Below are positions 25,346 to 32,844 of a stretch of 64,000 nucleotides of DNA, piece by piece. The notes beneath the pieces were generated by a model. That model searched no databases. It was not told the origin of the DNA and worked only from the letters and a program-made list of their open reading frames with translations. Source of the stretch: CAXRDE01 sp964229355 (GTDB taxonomy: Bacteria > Cyanobacteriota > Sericytochromatia > UBA7694); contig CAXRDE010000022.1 of assembly GCA_964229355.1 (NCBI GenBank), positions 124,001 through 188,000 of the forward strand, read 5' to 3'. The translations under genes were made by a program, and so were the position numbers. Every line of letters starts with the position of its first letter. Position 1 is the stretch's first letter.

Positions 25346-25788
25346 TGCTTGCTGTACAGCATCTGGGTTTACCTGTGGAGTTGGTCCGCCGTCTGTCTGA
25401 GGCGGGTTGCACCCACTGGAAGCATTGTTCAAACTTAACGGAACAGGATTTAATGGCCCTTGATCTCAATGCACAGCAGGCAGGGCGTATCCATCACTAT
25501 TTGGATGCTTTTGTGGCTCGCCGCTTTCGCAAAGAAATGTTATGTCCTCATTTGCCCGAAGCTTGTTATTGGGTAGAGTTGGAGGCTCTGTCGCTACCCG
25601 AGCCCCTCCGGCAACGGCTGGCCTTACACCGGGTGCGTTATTTGTACCAATTGGCTTTTCAACGGCGTCCCACTGTTTTAAAGCAATGGAGCATTTCAGA
25701 TAAAGTGGTAGAGCTATTGGTGGGGCAGCTGCAACAGTTTATTCAGGCGTATCGCCAGGGACAGATTGTCTTAGAAGAAGAGAGTTAA
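25345..25788 (+). CDS. Protein of two tandem RNA-polymerase-alpha-CTD-like domains
   Basis: The 147-residue product starts at GTG overlapping the permease stop. It looks like two copies of the helix-hairpin-helix fold of the RNA polymerase alpha C-terminal domain. Copy 1 (about 6-56) runs LGLPVELVRRLSEAGCTHW, then LTEQDLMALDLNAQQAGRIH. Copy 2 (about 79-133) runs LSLPEPLRQRLALHRVRYL, then VLKQWSISDKVVELLVGQL. Both follow the alpha-CTD order: hydrophobic LxLSVRxxNxLKxAGI, a TEEELL-like helix, then a LGxKSLxEI-like turn and helix. Function is unknown; DNA or protein binding is possible. Confidence 0.6.
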   Translation: MLAVQHLGLPVELVRRLSEAGCTHWKHCSNLTEQDLMALDLNAQQAGRIHHYLDAFVARRFRKEMLCPHLPEACYWVELEALSLPEPLRQRLALHRVRYLYQLAFQRRPTVLKQWSISDKVVELLVGQLQQFIQAYRQGQIVLEEES

Positions 25789-25800
25789 AGAGAGACGAAA

Positions 25801-25944
25801 ATGACCGATAAAAAAGAACCCCGTAAGAAAACCGATACTGAAAAAAAAGCCGAAAAAGACGCCATGGTTAATCTGTGGATGAACAACTTAGGGGCTGAAG
25901 AAAAACCTGAAGCACCCTCAGAGACTGAAGAAAAAGAGTCTTAA
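25801..25944 (+). CDS. Very small charged hypothetical protein (47 residues)
   Basis: ATG 25801 is preceded by AGAGAGACGA and lies 12 bases after the alpha-CTD-like gene. The product has a Lys/Glu/Asp-rich start (TDKKEPRKKTDTEKKAEKD), a short apolar segment VNLWMNNLG, and an acidic tail. There is no signal peptide. The stop overlaps the 3' end of the convergent response-regulator gene by four bases. Codon order is plausible for a real gene, but the size makes it uncertain. Confidence 0.5.
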   Translation: MTDKKEPRKKTDTEKKAEKDAMVNLWMNNLGAEEKPEAPSETEEKES

Positions 25945-26579
25945 AAGACGTTTTTCTTTTGAATGCGTTGAAAATAGGTTTTGACGCTAGATAAGCTGAT
26001 TTTTAAATGCTCAGATATTTCCTGTTTGTTTAAGCCTTTGCGATGAAGCAAGAGAATCTCTTGTTCGCGGGGTGACATATTATCTTGTACAGGGATGCTG
26101 GGTGTTTCTTTTTTGGAGAATTGCTTTTTAAAAAGAGAGGTCACAATGTCCTGGGGAAAATAGGGCTCTCCCTGACAGATGCTAATAATACCCTTAATGA
26201 GGTCCTTGATCGATCCTTTAGAGATATACCCTCGAATACCTGCATTGACGATGGTTTCCATGTCACTAAAATCTTTATAAGAGCTAAAGATCAGCACATG
26301 GGTTTCGGGTACGCTCTGACTGAGAATTTTGGCCGCGCAAATGCCGTCCATACCCGGTGGCATTTTAATATCCATGATGACAATATCAGGTCTCATTTTC
26401 TCCACCAGGGGGATACCCTCTTCAGCGGACTGTGCGGTGCCCACCACCTTGAAGCGGTGTTCACTGTCTTTATAGTAACGAAGGCCTTCCTCGGTTTCTT
26501 CAAGAAAATCGTCTTCGTCGTCAATTAAAAAAACCTGAATGTTAACCTGGGCTTCAATTTCTTTCATGCACATGGACAT
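25941..26579 (-). CDS. NarL/LuxR-type response regulator, orphan
   Basis: The 212-residue product has a receiver domain with acidic residues at LIDDEDD, phospho-acceptor Asp70 (VIMDIKMPPGMDG), the Thr/Ser position in LIFSSYKD, and Lys at YISKGS. A GerE helix-turn-helix follows (MSPREQEILLLHRKGLNKQEISEHL, LSSVKTYFQRI). The domain stops right after QKKNVF, about ten residues earlier than usual. No histidine kinase is adjacent. Three in-frame ATGs occur at 26579, 26573 and 26567. A TATACT (26585-26580) abuts the first, so translation may start at 26573 on a leaderless message. Confidence 0.88.
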   Translation of the reverse strand: MSMCMKEIEAQVNIQVFLIDDEDDFLEETEEGLRYYKDSEHRFKVVGTAQSAEEGIPLVEKMRPDIVIMDIKMPPGMDGICAAKILSQSVPETHVLIFSSYKDFSDMETIVNAGIRGYISKGSIKDLIKGIISICQGEPYFPQDIVTSLFKKQFSKKETPSIPVQDNMSPREQEILLLHRKGLNKQEISEHLKISLSSVKTYFQRIQKKNVF

Positions 26580-26614
26580 AGTATACAGGATTTTGATTTT
26601 TTATTGGCCTAAAG

Positions 26615-26652
26615 AAAAAGCAGCGTGCTGTACATTCAGCACGCTGCTTTTT
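26615..26652. terminator. Terminator after adk, end of the ribosomal block
   Basis: A perfect 16-base stem AAAAAGCAGCGTGCTG/CAGCACGCTGCTTTTT with a 6-base loop has T runs on both strands. It follows the adk stop by about 25 bases on the minus strand and ends the long str-S10-spc transcript. Confidence 0.9.
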
Positions 26653-26675
26653 TATAAACACATGGTTGGCAGAGC

Positions 26676-27341
26676 TTAGCGCTGGCTGGCCTCGATGGCA
26701 TCCACGATGTCGGCTGTTACCTGCGTAACCTCCTGATTGCCGTTAATATCCACCAGCTTGTTTTGCTGGCGATAGTAGTGAATCAAAGGCTCTGTTTGCT
26801 CGGTATAAACCTTTAAGCGATTGCTGACCGCTTCAGGTGTATCATCAGACCGTTGGTAAAGATCATAGTCTTCGGGGTTTTCAGGGGGATTGAACTTCAT
26901 GTTGAAGATTTTACCGGTTTTTCGGCAGGTTCTTCGTTCCGTGAGACGATCCATGAGTAAGTCCATGGGGACGTCGATATTCAATACCACCGAAAGGCTT
27001 AAGCTCTCTTCTTGAAGTAATGCATCTAAAGATTCAGCCTGGGCCAGGGTGCGGGGGAACCCGTCCATGATCCAATTGGCTGGAAACCCAGGACTGCTAA
27101 TGCGTTCCCGAATGAGTCCCATAATGACACTATCAGGCACAAGATCGCCATTATCCAGGTAAGATTTGGCTTGCTTACCCAACTCAGTGCCTTCTGCTAC
27201 CGCAGCGCGCAAAATATCTCCGGTGGAAATATGTGCGGCTTCATAGTGTTCAGCAATGCGTTTGGACTGGGTGCCCTTTCCGGCACCTGGGGCGCCCAGG
27301 AAAATCAGGTGAACATTCCGTACTTCTTCTGCTTGACTCAT
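26676..27341 (-). CDS. adk: Adenylate kinase
   Basis: Adk converts AMP and ATP to two ADP. The 221-residue product has the P-loop GAPGAGKGTQSKRI, AMP-binding ISTGDILRAAV and MDGFPRTLAQAE, and a long LID (RRTCRKTGKIFNMKFNPPENP, LYQRSDDTPEAV). The LID has only one Cys, so it lacks the four-Cys zinc site of some relatives. The start overlaps the secY stop by four bases (ATGA). It closes the spc operon. infA, rpmJ, rpsM, rpsK, rpoA and rplQ, which often follow, are not here. Confidence 0.96.
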   Translation of the reverse strand: MSQAEEVRNVHLIFLGAPGAGKGTQSKRIAEHYEAAHISTGDILRAAVAEGTELGKQAKSYLDNGDLVPDSVIMGLIRERISSPGFPANWIMDGFPRTLAQAESLDALLQEESLSLSVVLNIDVPMDLLMDRLTERRTCRKTGKIFNMKFNPPENPEDYDLYQRSDDTPEAVSNRLKVYTEQTEPLIHYYRQQNKLVDINGNQEVTQVTADIVDAIEASQR

Positions 27342-28651
27342 GGTGAAAATCCTTCGTATTGTCTTGCCAGTAAATGGGTCTGTAACTGGTTATAAAGATC
27401 AATGGCTACCCCAACCATAATGAGAATGGCTGTACTGCCCAGGCGTTGCAGACTGGTCACGCCGGTGATTCCAATGACAAGCATAGGGAAAAACACCAAC
27501 AGAGATAAAAAGATGGCGCCACAGAACGTGAGGCGGTTGAGGATCTTTTCTAAATACTCCGCAGTGGGTCGACCGGGGCGGTAACCGGGGATATAGCTGC
27601 CGTAACGCTTAAGGTTCGAAGCAATTTCCTGAGGATTGGTGGTCATTGAGGCATAAAAGAAGGTGAAAAAGAAAATCAATGAAATAAGGAACATTCCGTA
27701 ACCGGGTTGTTGGCTTAAAAATTGACTCACCTGGCTCACAATCGGTACATTGTCTCCGGCAAACTGTTTAATGGTTTCAGGAAACATAATGACCGAAGAG
27801 GCAAAAATGATGGGCATAACGCCGCCCTGGTTTAAACGAAACGGCATATAGGTGGAGCGTCCACCGTAAACGCGGTTGCCCACCTGGCGTTTCGCCGATT
27901 GCACAGGGATTTTGCGAGCGCCTTCGGTAACATACACAACGGCCACAATGGTCGCCAGGTAAGAGAGCACGGTAAATCCGACTTTTAATCCCACCAGGGG
28001 CTCCCCTGAATTGGTCATATAGTCCACGGTGTTGGTGATGTATTGCGGAATGGCGGCGACGATACCAATAAAAATCAGTAAAGAAGCTCCGTTCCCAATG
28101 CCATGCTCGGTCATTTGCTCACCGATCCACATGACAAAAACAGCGCCAGCCACCAGCGTGGCGATGACCATGGCTAGAAAAAGCACGGGCATGCTACCCG
28201 AAGCAGGGTGCGCTAAAATAATATTGCTGCGCCATAGGAACATGGCCATACCAAAGGCTTGCACGGTCGCCAGAATGACCGTTAAGTAGCGGGTGATTTG
28301 TGCAATTTGTCGACGGCCCGCTTCGCCACCCTCTTTTTGCATTTCTTCAAGCTTGGGAATGGCTGAAGTCATCAACTGCATAATAATTGATGCGTTAATA
28401 TACGGCAAAATGCCCATGGCGACAATTGAAAATTTCGCCAGGGCACCCCCCGCAAACAAGTCAACGAATTGTAGAACACCTTTACTAAAAAGGTCGGCAA
28501 GCCTGGCATTATCAAGTCCGCCTATGGGGATTGCAACCCCAAAGCGGACGATAAAGAGCATACCAAGCGTAAACAGAATTTTAAACTTGAGCCCGGAAGC
28601 TTGCCATAGTTCTACTAAGGCTTCCGGGCGCAAGGCCTGGTTACGTCTCAT
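27338..28651 (-). CDS. secY: Preprotein translocase subunit SecY
   Basis: SecY is the channel-forming subunit of the SecYEG translocon. The 437-residue product has ten predicted membrane helices. It opens with LWQASGLKFKILFTLGMLFIVRFGV, has the plug region (VLQFVDLFAGGALAKFSIVAMGILPYI) and the cytosolic loops that bind SecA and the ribosome (GARKIPVQSAKRQVGNRVYGG, YRPGRPTAEYLEKILNRLT). Overlaps of four bases at both ends couple it to rplO and adk. Confidence 0.97.
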   Translation of the reverse strand: MRRNQALRPEALVELWQASGLKFKILFTLGMLFIVRFGVAIPIGGLDNARLADLFSKGVLQFVDLFAGGALAKFSIVAMGILPYINASIIMQLMTSAIPKLEEMQKEGGEAGRRQIAQITRYLTVILATVQAFGMAMFLWRSNIILAHPASGSMPVLFLAMVIATLVAGAVFVMWIGEQMTEHGIGNGASLLIFIGIVAAIPQYITNTVDYMTNSGEPLVGLKVGFTVLSYLATIVAVVYVTEGARKIPVQSAKRQVGNRVYGGRSTYMPFRLNQGGVMPIIFASSVIMFPETIKQFAGDNVPIVSQVSQFLSQQPGYGMFLISLIFFFTFFYASMTTNPQEIASNLKRYGSYIPGYRPGRPTAEYLEKILNRLTFCGAIFLSLLVFFPMLVIGITGVTSLQRLGSTAILIMVGVAIDLYNQLQTHLLARQYEGFSP

Positions 28652-29097
28652 ACGATATCTACACTACCACCGGCAGCTTCAATTTTTTCACGAGCAGAGG
28701 CAGTAACGTGTTGGGCTTTAACATTTAAAGCCACTTTGATTTCACCGTGACCTAAGATGCGCAGACCGTCGCAACGACCATCGATAACACCTTTGTCAGC
28801 CAGGGCTTGGAAATCAACGCTTTCATTGGCAGCAAACAACAGGTTCAGACGGCCCACGTTGACAATAGCCCAGTCTGATTTGTTTGGCATAATGAAATGC
28901 TTTTTCTTAGGGATGCGTTTGTACAAAGGCATTTGACCGCCTTCAAAACCTGGTTTAGCGTGAGGACCAGAGCGTTGACCCTGTCCGCGGTGGCCGCGTC
29001 CTGCGGTTTTTCCGTTTCCGGAACGCATACCCCGTGCTTTGCGCTTCCGTTTGGGGCGCTTAAAATTACGTTGTAATTCGTTCAATTGCATAGTCAT
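28648..29097 (-). CDS. rplO: 50S ribosomal protein L15
   Basis: L15 is a late-assembly 23S rRNA-binding protein. The 149-residue product has the basic, Gly-rich N-terminus RGMRSGNGKTAGRGHRGQGQ and GFEGGQMPLYKRIPKK. Two starts are possible: ATG 29097 has AAAGGA four bases upstream, and ATG 29091 has it at ten and matches the usual MQLNEL beginning. It follows rpsE directly with no rpmD (L30) between, as in Cyanobacteria. Its stop overlaps secY. Confidence 0.96.
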   Translation of the reverse strand: MTMQLNELQRNFKRPKRKRKARGMRSGNGKTAGRGHRGQGQRSGPHAKPGFEGGQMPLYKRIPKKKHFIMPNKSDWAIVNVGRLNLLFAANESVDFQALADKGVIDGRCDGLRILGHGEIKVALNVKAQHVTASAREKIEAAGGSVDIV

Positions 29098-29116
29098 TTT
29101 ATCCTTTTAAGACCGC

Positions 29117-29635
29117 TTATACAGCGGGTCCTTGCATAACTTCCTTCACTTCAACACCGCGAGCTTCAGCAATGGCTTCCACAGTTTCTAACTGGCGGAG
29201 CGCTTCCACAGTGGCGCGAGCGTTGTTGAGAGGGGATTTTGAACCCAGGCACTTGGCGGTGGCGTTTTTAATACCAGCGGCTTCCAGTACAATACGTACG
29301 GCACCACCGGCGATTACACCGGTACCTTGCTTAGCGGGTTTTACCAATACTTTGGCAGATCCCAAGCGTACCGTGACAGGGTGAGGAATAGTAGTATCTA
29401 CGATGGGTACTTTGATCAAGTTTTTACGGGCATCAGTCATGCCTTTTTGAATGGCACCAACAACGTCTTTCGACTTGCCAACGCCAATACCCACTTGTCC
29501 TTCGCCGTCACCAATAATGGTGATAACACGGAAGTTTAAGCGTTTACCGCCCTTAACAACTTTGGTTACGCGACGAACTTGAACGACTTTTTCAGTCCAT
29601 TGATTATCTTGTTCTTGTGTATTTCTTTTTGCCAT
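29117..29635 (-). CDS. rpsE: 30S ribosomal protein S5
   Basis: S5 is needed for decoding fidelity and mRNA unwinding at the entry site. The 172-residue product has the double-stranded-RNA-binding N-terminal domain (EKVVQVRRVTKVVKGGKRLNFR) and the C-terminal AGGAVRIVLEAAGIKNATAKCLGS. It starts at ATG 29635 with AAGGAG upstream, 11 bases after rplR. Confidence 0.97.
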   Translation of the reverse strand: MAKRNTQEQDNQWTEKVVQVRRVTKVVKGGKRLNFRVITIIGDGEGQVGIGVGKSKDVVGAIQKGMTDARKNLIKVPIVDTTIPHPVTVRLGSAKVLVKPAKQGTGVIAGGAVRIVLEAAGIKNATAKCLGSKSPLNNARATVEALRQLETVEAIAEARGVEVKEVMQGPAV

Positions 29636-29646
29636 GGGGTTTCTCC

Positions 29647-30015
29647 TTAGAATTGCAAGCCGTTTTCTCTGGCTGCTTCGGCGAGGGCAGCAACACGACC
29701 ATGGTATCTATTCCCACCGCGATCAAAGACAACAGTTGAGATGCCTTGCTCTACGGCTTTTTTCGCAATGCGTTCGCCAATGACTTTTGCTGCTTCAATA
29801 TTGTTGGCAGTGTTGCCGGCTTTACGAACGTCTTGCTCGAGGGTTGATGCAGAAGTGAGAGTTACACCCTTCTGGTCATCAATGATTTGTGCATAAATGT
29901 GCTGATTGGAGCGGTAAATGGCCAAGCGAGGACGCTCGGTGGTTCCCACGACCCGTTTACGGATCCGCGTATGACGGCGTTTACGCTCAGCGCTTTTGTT
30001 AACGGTAGTTTTCAT
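29647..30015 (-). CDS. rplR: 50S ribosomal protein L18
   Basis: L18 binds 5S rRNA in the central protuberance with L5. The 122-residue product has RRHTRIRKRVVGTTERPRLAIYRSNQHIYAQIIDD and the C-terminal FDRGGNRYHGRVAALAEAARENGLQF, both characteristic. GGAGG precedes the ATG, 12 bases after rplF. Confidence 0.97.
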   Translation of the reverse strand: MKTTVNKSAERKRRHTRIRKRVVGTTERPRLAIYRSNQHIYAQIIDDQKGVTLTSASTLEQDVRKAGNTANNIEAAKVIGERIAKKAVEQGISTVVFDRGGNRYHGRVAALAEAARENGLQF

Positions 30016-30027
30016 GGTTTAGCCTCC

Positions 30028-30558
30028 TTATTTCGCCTTACCAGCTTTGCGGCGAATCACTTCGCCAGCATATTTAATCCCTTTGCCTTTGTAAGGCTCG
30101 GGTTTGCGCACGGCACGGATGTTTGCTGCCAGGTTACCGACCAATTCTTTGTCGATGCCTTTCACACGTACCGTGGTGTTCTTTTCGACTTCGAAGGAAA
30201 TGCCTTCGGGAGCAACGAAATCCACAGGGTGAGACAAACCGACGTTTAAGGTCAGGGTGTTGCCAGCAACGCTTGCACGGTAACCGACGCCCACGAGTTC
30301 GAGGGTTTTGGTATAACCGTTGCTTACGCCTTCAACCATGTTGGCCACTAAGGAGCGCACAAGACCGTGTAAAGAACGGGCTTGTTTGCTATCGTTTGCA
30401 CGGATGACTTGGATCTGGCTGTCTTCTACAGACACCGTGATCAAGCCAGGAATATTTCTTTCGAGTTGTCCGTTAGGACCTTTAACAACGATGTGGTCAC
30501 CGTTGATTTCTACGGTTGCCTTTTGCAAGGCAATGGGTTTTTTTCCGATTCTTGACAT
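30028..30558 (-). CDS. rplF: 50S ribosomal protein L6
   Basis: L6 lies near the factor-binding site of the 50S subunit. The 176-residue product starts at MSRIGKKPI, the family N-terminus, with GGGAG upstream; the longer frame overlaps rpsH and is not homologous. It has HGLVRSLVANMVEGVSNGYTKTLELVGVGYRA and the C-terminal RAVRKPEPYKGKGIKYAGEVIRRKAGK. The gap to rpsH is 10 bases. Confidence 0.97.
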   Translation of the reverse strand: MSRIGKKPIALQKATVEINGDHIVVKGPNGQLERNIPGLITVSVEDSQIQVIRANDSKQARSLHGLVRSLVANMVEGVSNGYTKTLELVGVGYRASVAGNTLTLNVGLSHPVDFVAPEGISFEVEKNTTVRVKGIDKELVGNLAANIRAVRKPEPYKGKGIKYAGEVIRRKAGKAK

Positions 30559-30568
30559 ATCTATCTCC

Positions 30569-30961
30569 CTACCAGATGTAGCAGAGCACTTCGCCACCTG
30601 TGTTCAGGCGACGGGCTTGCTGTCCGGTGATAATTCCGTGGGAAGATGAAAGGATCGCAATACCGAGTCCGCCTAATACATAGGGGATATTTGCTTTCTG
30701 GGTGTACATGCGGCGACCAGGGCGGCTCATGCGCTTCATGCCCTTAATAACACCTTTTCCACGATGATACTTCAAAATGATTTTAATCTTTTTGAATTTG
30801 TCGTCACTCACCTCTAAATAATCGGCGATGTAACCATTTTCTTTTAATACGCGCGCAATTTCTTTCTTCATTTTAGAATGAGGAATTTGCAGGGATTCTT
30901 TGTTTGTGACTAATGCGTTGCGGATTTGAGCCAGCATATCACTAATGGGATCAGTTACCAT
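30569..30961 (-). CDS. rpsH: 30S ribosomal protein S8
   Basis: S8 binds the central domain of 16S rRNA and in many bacteria represses the spc operon by binding its mRNA. The 130-residue product has DPISDMLAQIRNALVTNKESLQIPHSKMK and the C-terminal ILSSSHGIITGQQARRLNTGGEVLCYIW. The ATG follows AGAGAAC, 10 bases after rpsN. Confidence 0.97.
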   Translation of the reverse strand: MVTDPISDMLAQIRNALVTNKESLQIPHSKMKKEIARVLKENGYIADYLEVSDDKFKKIKIILKYHRGKGVIKGMKRMSRPGRRMYTQKANIPYVLGGLGIAILSSSHGIITGQQARRLNTGGEVLCYIW

Positions 30962-30971
30962 GTGTTCTCTC

Positions 30972-31157
30972 CTACCAACTTGACTTTTTCACGCCTGGGA
31001 GCAGGCCGCGGTGTGCATATTCCCGAAGACAGATGCGGCAAAGCCCAAAATAGCGATAATACGCTTTGGGACGCCCGCAACGGCGACAACGGTTGTGCTT
31101 GCGGACAGCAAACTTGGGTTCGCGTCCGGCTTTTTCGATCATTGCTTTTCTAGCCAT
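30972..31157 (-). CDS. rpsN: 30S ribosomal protein S14, zinc-binding (type Z)
   Basis: The 61-residue short form of S14 carries two CxxC pairs (CRRCGRPKAYYRYFGLCRIC) for one zinc ion. It keeps the spc position between rplE and rpsH. Photosynthetic cyanobacteria usually carry the longer zinc-free form elsewhere, so this is a point of difference. GGAG precedes the ATG. Confidence 0.96.
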   Translation of the reverse strand: MARKAMIEKAGREPKFAVRKHNRCRRCGRPKAYYRYFGLCRICLREYAHRGLLPGVKKSSW

Positions 31158-31166
31158 GGGGATCTC

Positions 31167-31724
31167 CTATTTACGAAAGGGCATGCCGAACTCAGTGAGT
31201 AAGGACAGTGCTTCTGCGTCAGTGTTTGCAGTGGTGACAAAGGTGATATTCATGCCGCGAGGCTTATCGATTTTGTCATAATCAATCTCAGGGAAAATCA
31301 GCTGATCTTTAAGTCCGATGGTATAGTTGCCACGGCTATCAAAAGCACGGTTAGAGATACCACGGAAGTCGCGAATACGAGGAATAGCCAGGGCGATCAG
31401 ACGATCTAAGAATTCATACATCATTTGGCCACGCAGGGTAACTTTAATACCGATAGGCATGCCTTCACGAAGTTTGAAGTTTGCAATTGATTTTTTAGCT
31501 TTTACGGTGATGGGTTTTTGACCCGTAATTTTTGCCAGGTCGCCGATTGCGGCGTCAAGGGCTTTGTGGTTTTGGATATATTCACCAAGACCAATGCTCA
31601 CAACGATTTTGTCGAGCTTGGGGACTTGCATAATGTTGGCGTATTCGTGCTTTTTTTGCAGGGCAGGAATAACTTCGGTCTTATACTTATGCTTAAGTCT
31701 TGGTGACAGCGCTTGTGCTACCAT
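31167..31724 (-). CDS. rplE: 50S ribosomal protein L5
   Basis: L5 binds 5S rRNA and contacts the P-site tRNA. The 185-residue product has NIMQVPKLDKIVVSIGLGE, GQKPITVKAKKSIANFKLREGMPIG and RDFRGISNRAFDSRGNYTIGLKDQLIFPEI, all standard. AGGAG precedes the ATG at 31724. It lies 19 bases after rplX. Confidence 0.97.
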   Translation of the reverse strand: MVAQALSPRLKHKYKTEVIPALQKKHEYANIMQVPKLDKIVVSIGLGEYIQNHKALDAAIGDLAKITGQKPITVKAKKSIANFKLREGMPIGIKVTLRGQMMYEFLDRLIALAIPRIRDFRGISNRAFDSRGNYTIGLKDQLIFPEIDYDKIDKPRGMNITFVTTANTDAEALSLLTEFGMPFRK

Positions 31725-31743
31725 ACTTAATTTTCTCCTGATT

Positions 31744-32103
31744 TTATGCGTCTAGTGAATCGCCGGAACGACGAGACACGCGATGTTTACTGCCGTCTTC
31801 ACGGACTTCATGGCCCACGCGGGATCCTTTTTTCTCAGCTTCGTCATAGATCATAACGCGAGAACGGTGGATGGGAGCTTCTTTCTTAACGAGAGAACCT
31901 CTTTGGCCTTGCATGGTGGGCTTCTTGTGGAAGGTGCGGATGTTTACGCCTTCAACCACAACCTGGTCTTTTTTAGGAATCACACGGGTGATTTTACCTA
32001 CAGTACCGCGATCGGCTTCGCGTCCAGAAATCACCACAACGGTGTCTCCTTTTTTTACGGTCAGACGACGGTGCTGTTTTTCTTTGGTTTTACGAATACC
32101 CAT
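31744..32103 (-). CDS. rplX: 50S ribosomal protein L24
   Basis: L24 is an assembly-initiator protein at the exit tunnel. The 119-residue product has the KOW segment VKKGDTVVVISGREADRGTVGKI and VEGVNIRTFHKKP. Its ATG starts directly after the rplN stop, with the ribosome binding site inside rplN. The C-terminal tail is basic and polar and somewhat longer than average. Confidence 0.96.
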   Translation of the reverse strand: MGIRKTKEKQHRRLTVKKGDTVVVISGREADRGTVGKITRVIPKKDQVVVEGVNIRTFHKKPTMQGQRGSLVKKEAPIHRSRVMIYDEAEKKGSRVGHEVREDGSKHRVSRRSGDSLDA

Positions 32104-32472
32104 TTACAGTACCTCCGGAGCAAGGGAAATAATTTTCATGTAATTTTTTTCGCGGAGCTCGCGGGCCACAGGACCAAATACACGGGTGCCAATGGGGTTA
32201 TGATCTTCGTTGATAATGACAGCTGCATTTTCATCAAAGCGAATACGTGAACCGTCTGCACGGTGCACTGGATGTTTTGTTCTCACAATAACAGCCTTCA
32301 CGAGTTGACTTTTTTTCACCGGCATATTCGGTGTAGCTTCTTTAACAACGGCCTTGATAACGTCACCCACTCCGGCATAGCGACGGCCAGAGCTTCCGAG
32401 GACGTTAATACATAACAATTCTTTGGCGCCAGTGTTGTCTGCGACAGCGAGACGAGTTTCTTGCTGAATCAT
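32104..32472 (-). CDS. rplN: 50S ribosomal protein L14
   Basis: L14 lies at the subunit interface, and RsfS (encoded at 43177) blocks subunit joining by binding it. The 122-residue product begins MIQQETRLAVADNTGAKELLCI and has VKKSQLVKAVIVRTKHPVHRADGS. No strong ribosome binding site is seen. A 126-base gap with two inverted repeats lies in front, so this gene may have its own promoter. Confidence 0.97.
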   Translation of the reverse strand: MIQQETRLAVADNTGAKELLCINVLGSSGRRYAGVGDVIKAVVKEATPNMPVKKSQLVKAVIVRTKHPVHRADGSRIRFDENAAVIINEDHNPIGTRVFGPVARELREKNYMKIISLAPEVL

Positions 32473-32514
32473 GGCTATAAACTGACTTTCTTATTTTTTC
32501 AATATTTTATTCTA

Positions 32515-32535
32515 TCATTAATCAATGATTAATGA
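32515..32535. repeat. Perfect 21-base palindrome in front of rplN
   Basis: TCATTAATCA and TGATTAATGA are perfect inverted arms around a single central base. It lies in the only sizeable gap inside the S10-spc block. It could be an operator or an RNA hairpin in the intercistronic message. Confidence 0.5.
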
Positions 32536-32549
32536 AAGGTTAAAGGCAA

Positions 32550-32580
32550 AAGGTTAACCCAAATAAATGAAGTTAACCTT
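32550..32580 (-). terminator. Hairpin between rpsQ and rplN (partial terminator or stabiliser)
   Basis: The perfect 9-base arms AAGGTTAAC/GTTAACCTT have a 13-base loop and begin 18 bases after the rpsQ stop. On the minus strand the stem is followed by TTGCCTTT, a weak T tract, so leaky termination or processing is more likely than a complete stop. It marks the S10/spc boundary. Confidence 0.45.
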
Positions 32581-32598
32581 AAGTATTTTATTTCGGAT

Positions 32599-32844
32599 TT
32601 AGCGTTTTGCTTCAACAACTTCAAGCAAACGAAAATGCTTGTCGCGGCTGAGCGGACGGCATTCGATGATTTTTACGATATCACCGTCTTTGGTTTGTTC
32701 ATGCTCATCATGAAACTTATAACGCTTTCTGCGAGACTGAACTTTTTTGTAGATGGGGTGCGTAGGAAAACGCTCGACTTCCGCAATGCGGGTCTTTTGC
32801 ATTTTATCACTAACGACTTTACCTTGCAACACACGTTTAGACAT
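32599..32844 (-). CDS. rpsQ: 30S ribosomal protein S17
   Basis: S17 is a primary 16S rRNA-binding protein. The 81-residue product starts MSKRVLQGKVVSDKMQKTR at ATG 32844, with AAGGAGAAG upstream. It has VERFPTHPIYKKVQSRRKRYKFHDE and the C-terminal IIECRPLSRDKHFRLLEVVE. The longer upstream frame lies within rpmC. It overlaps rpmC by eight bases. Confidence 0.96.
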   Translation of the reverse strand: MSKRVLQGKVVSDKMQKTRIAEVERFPTHPIYKKVQSRRKRYKFHDEHEQTKDGDIVKIIECRPLSRDKHFRLLEVVEAKR

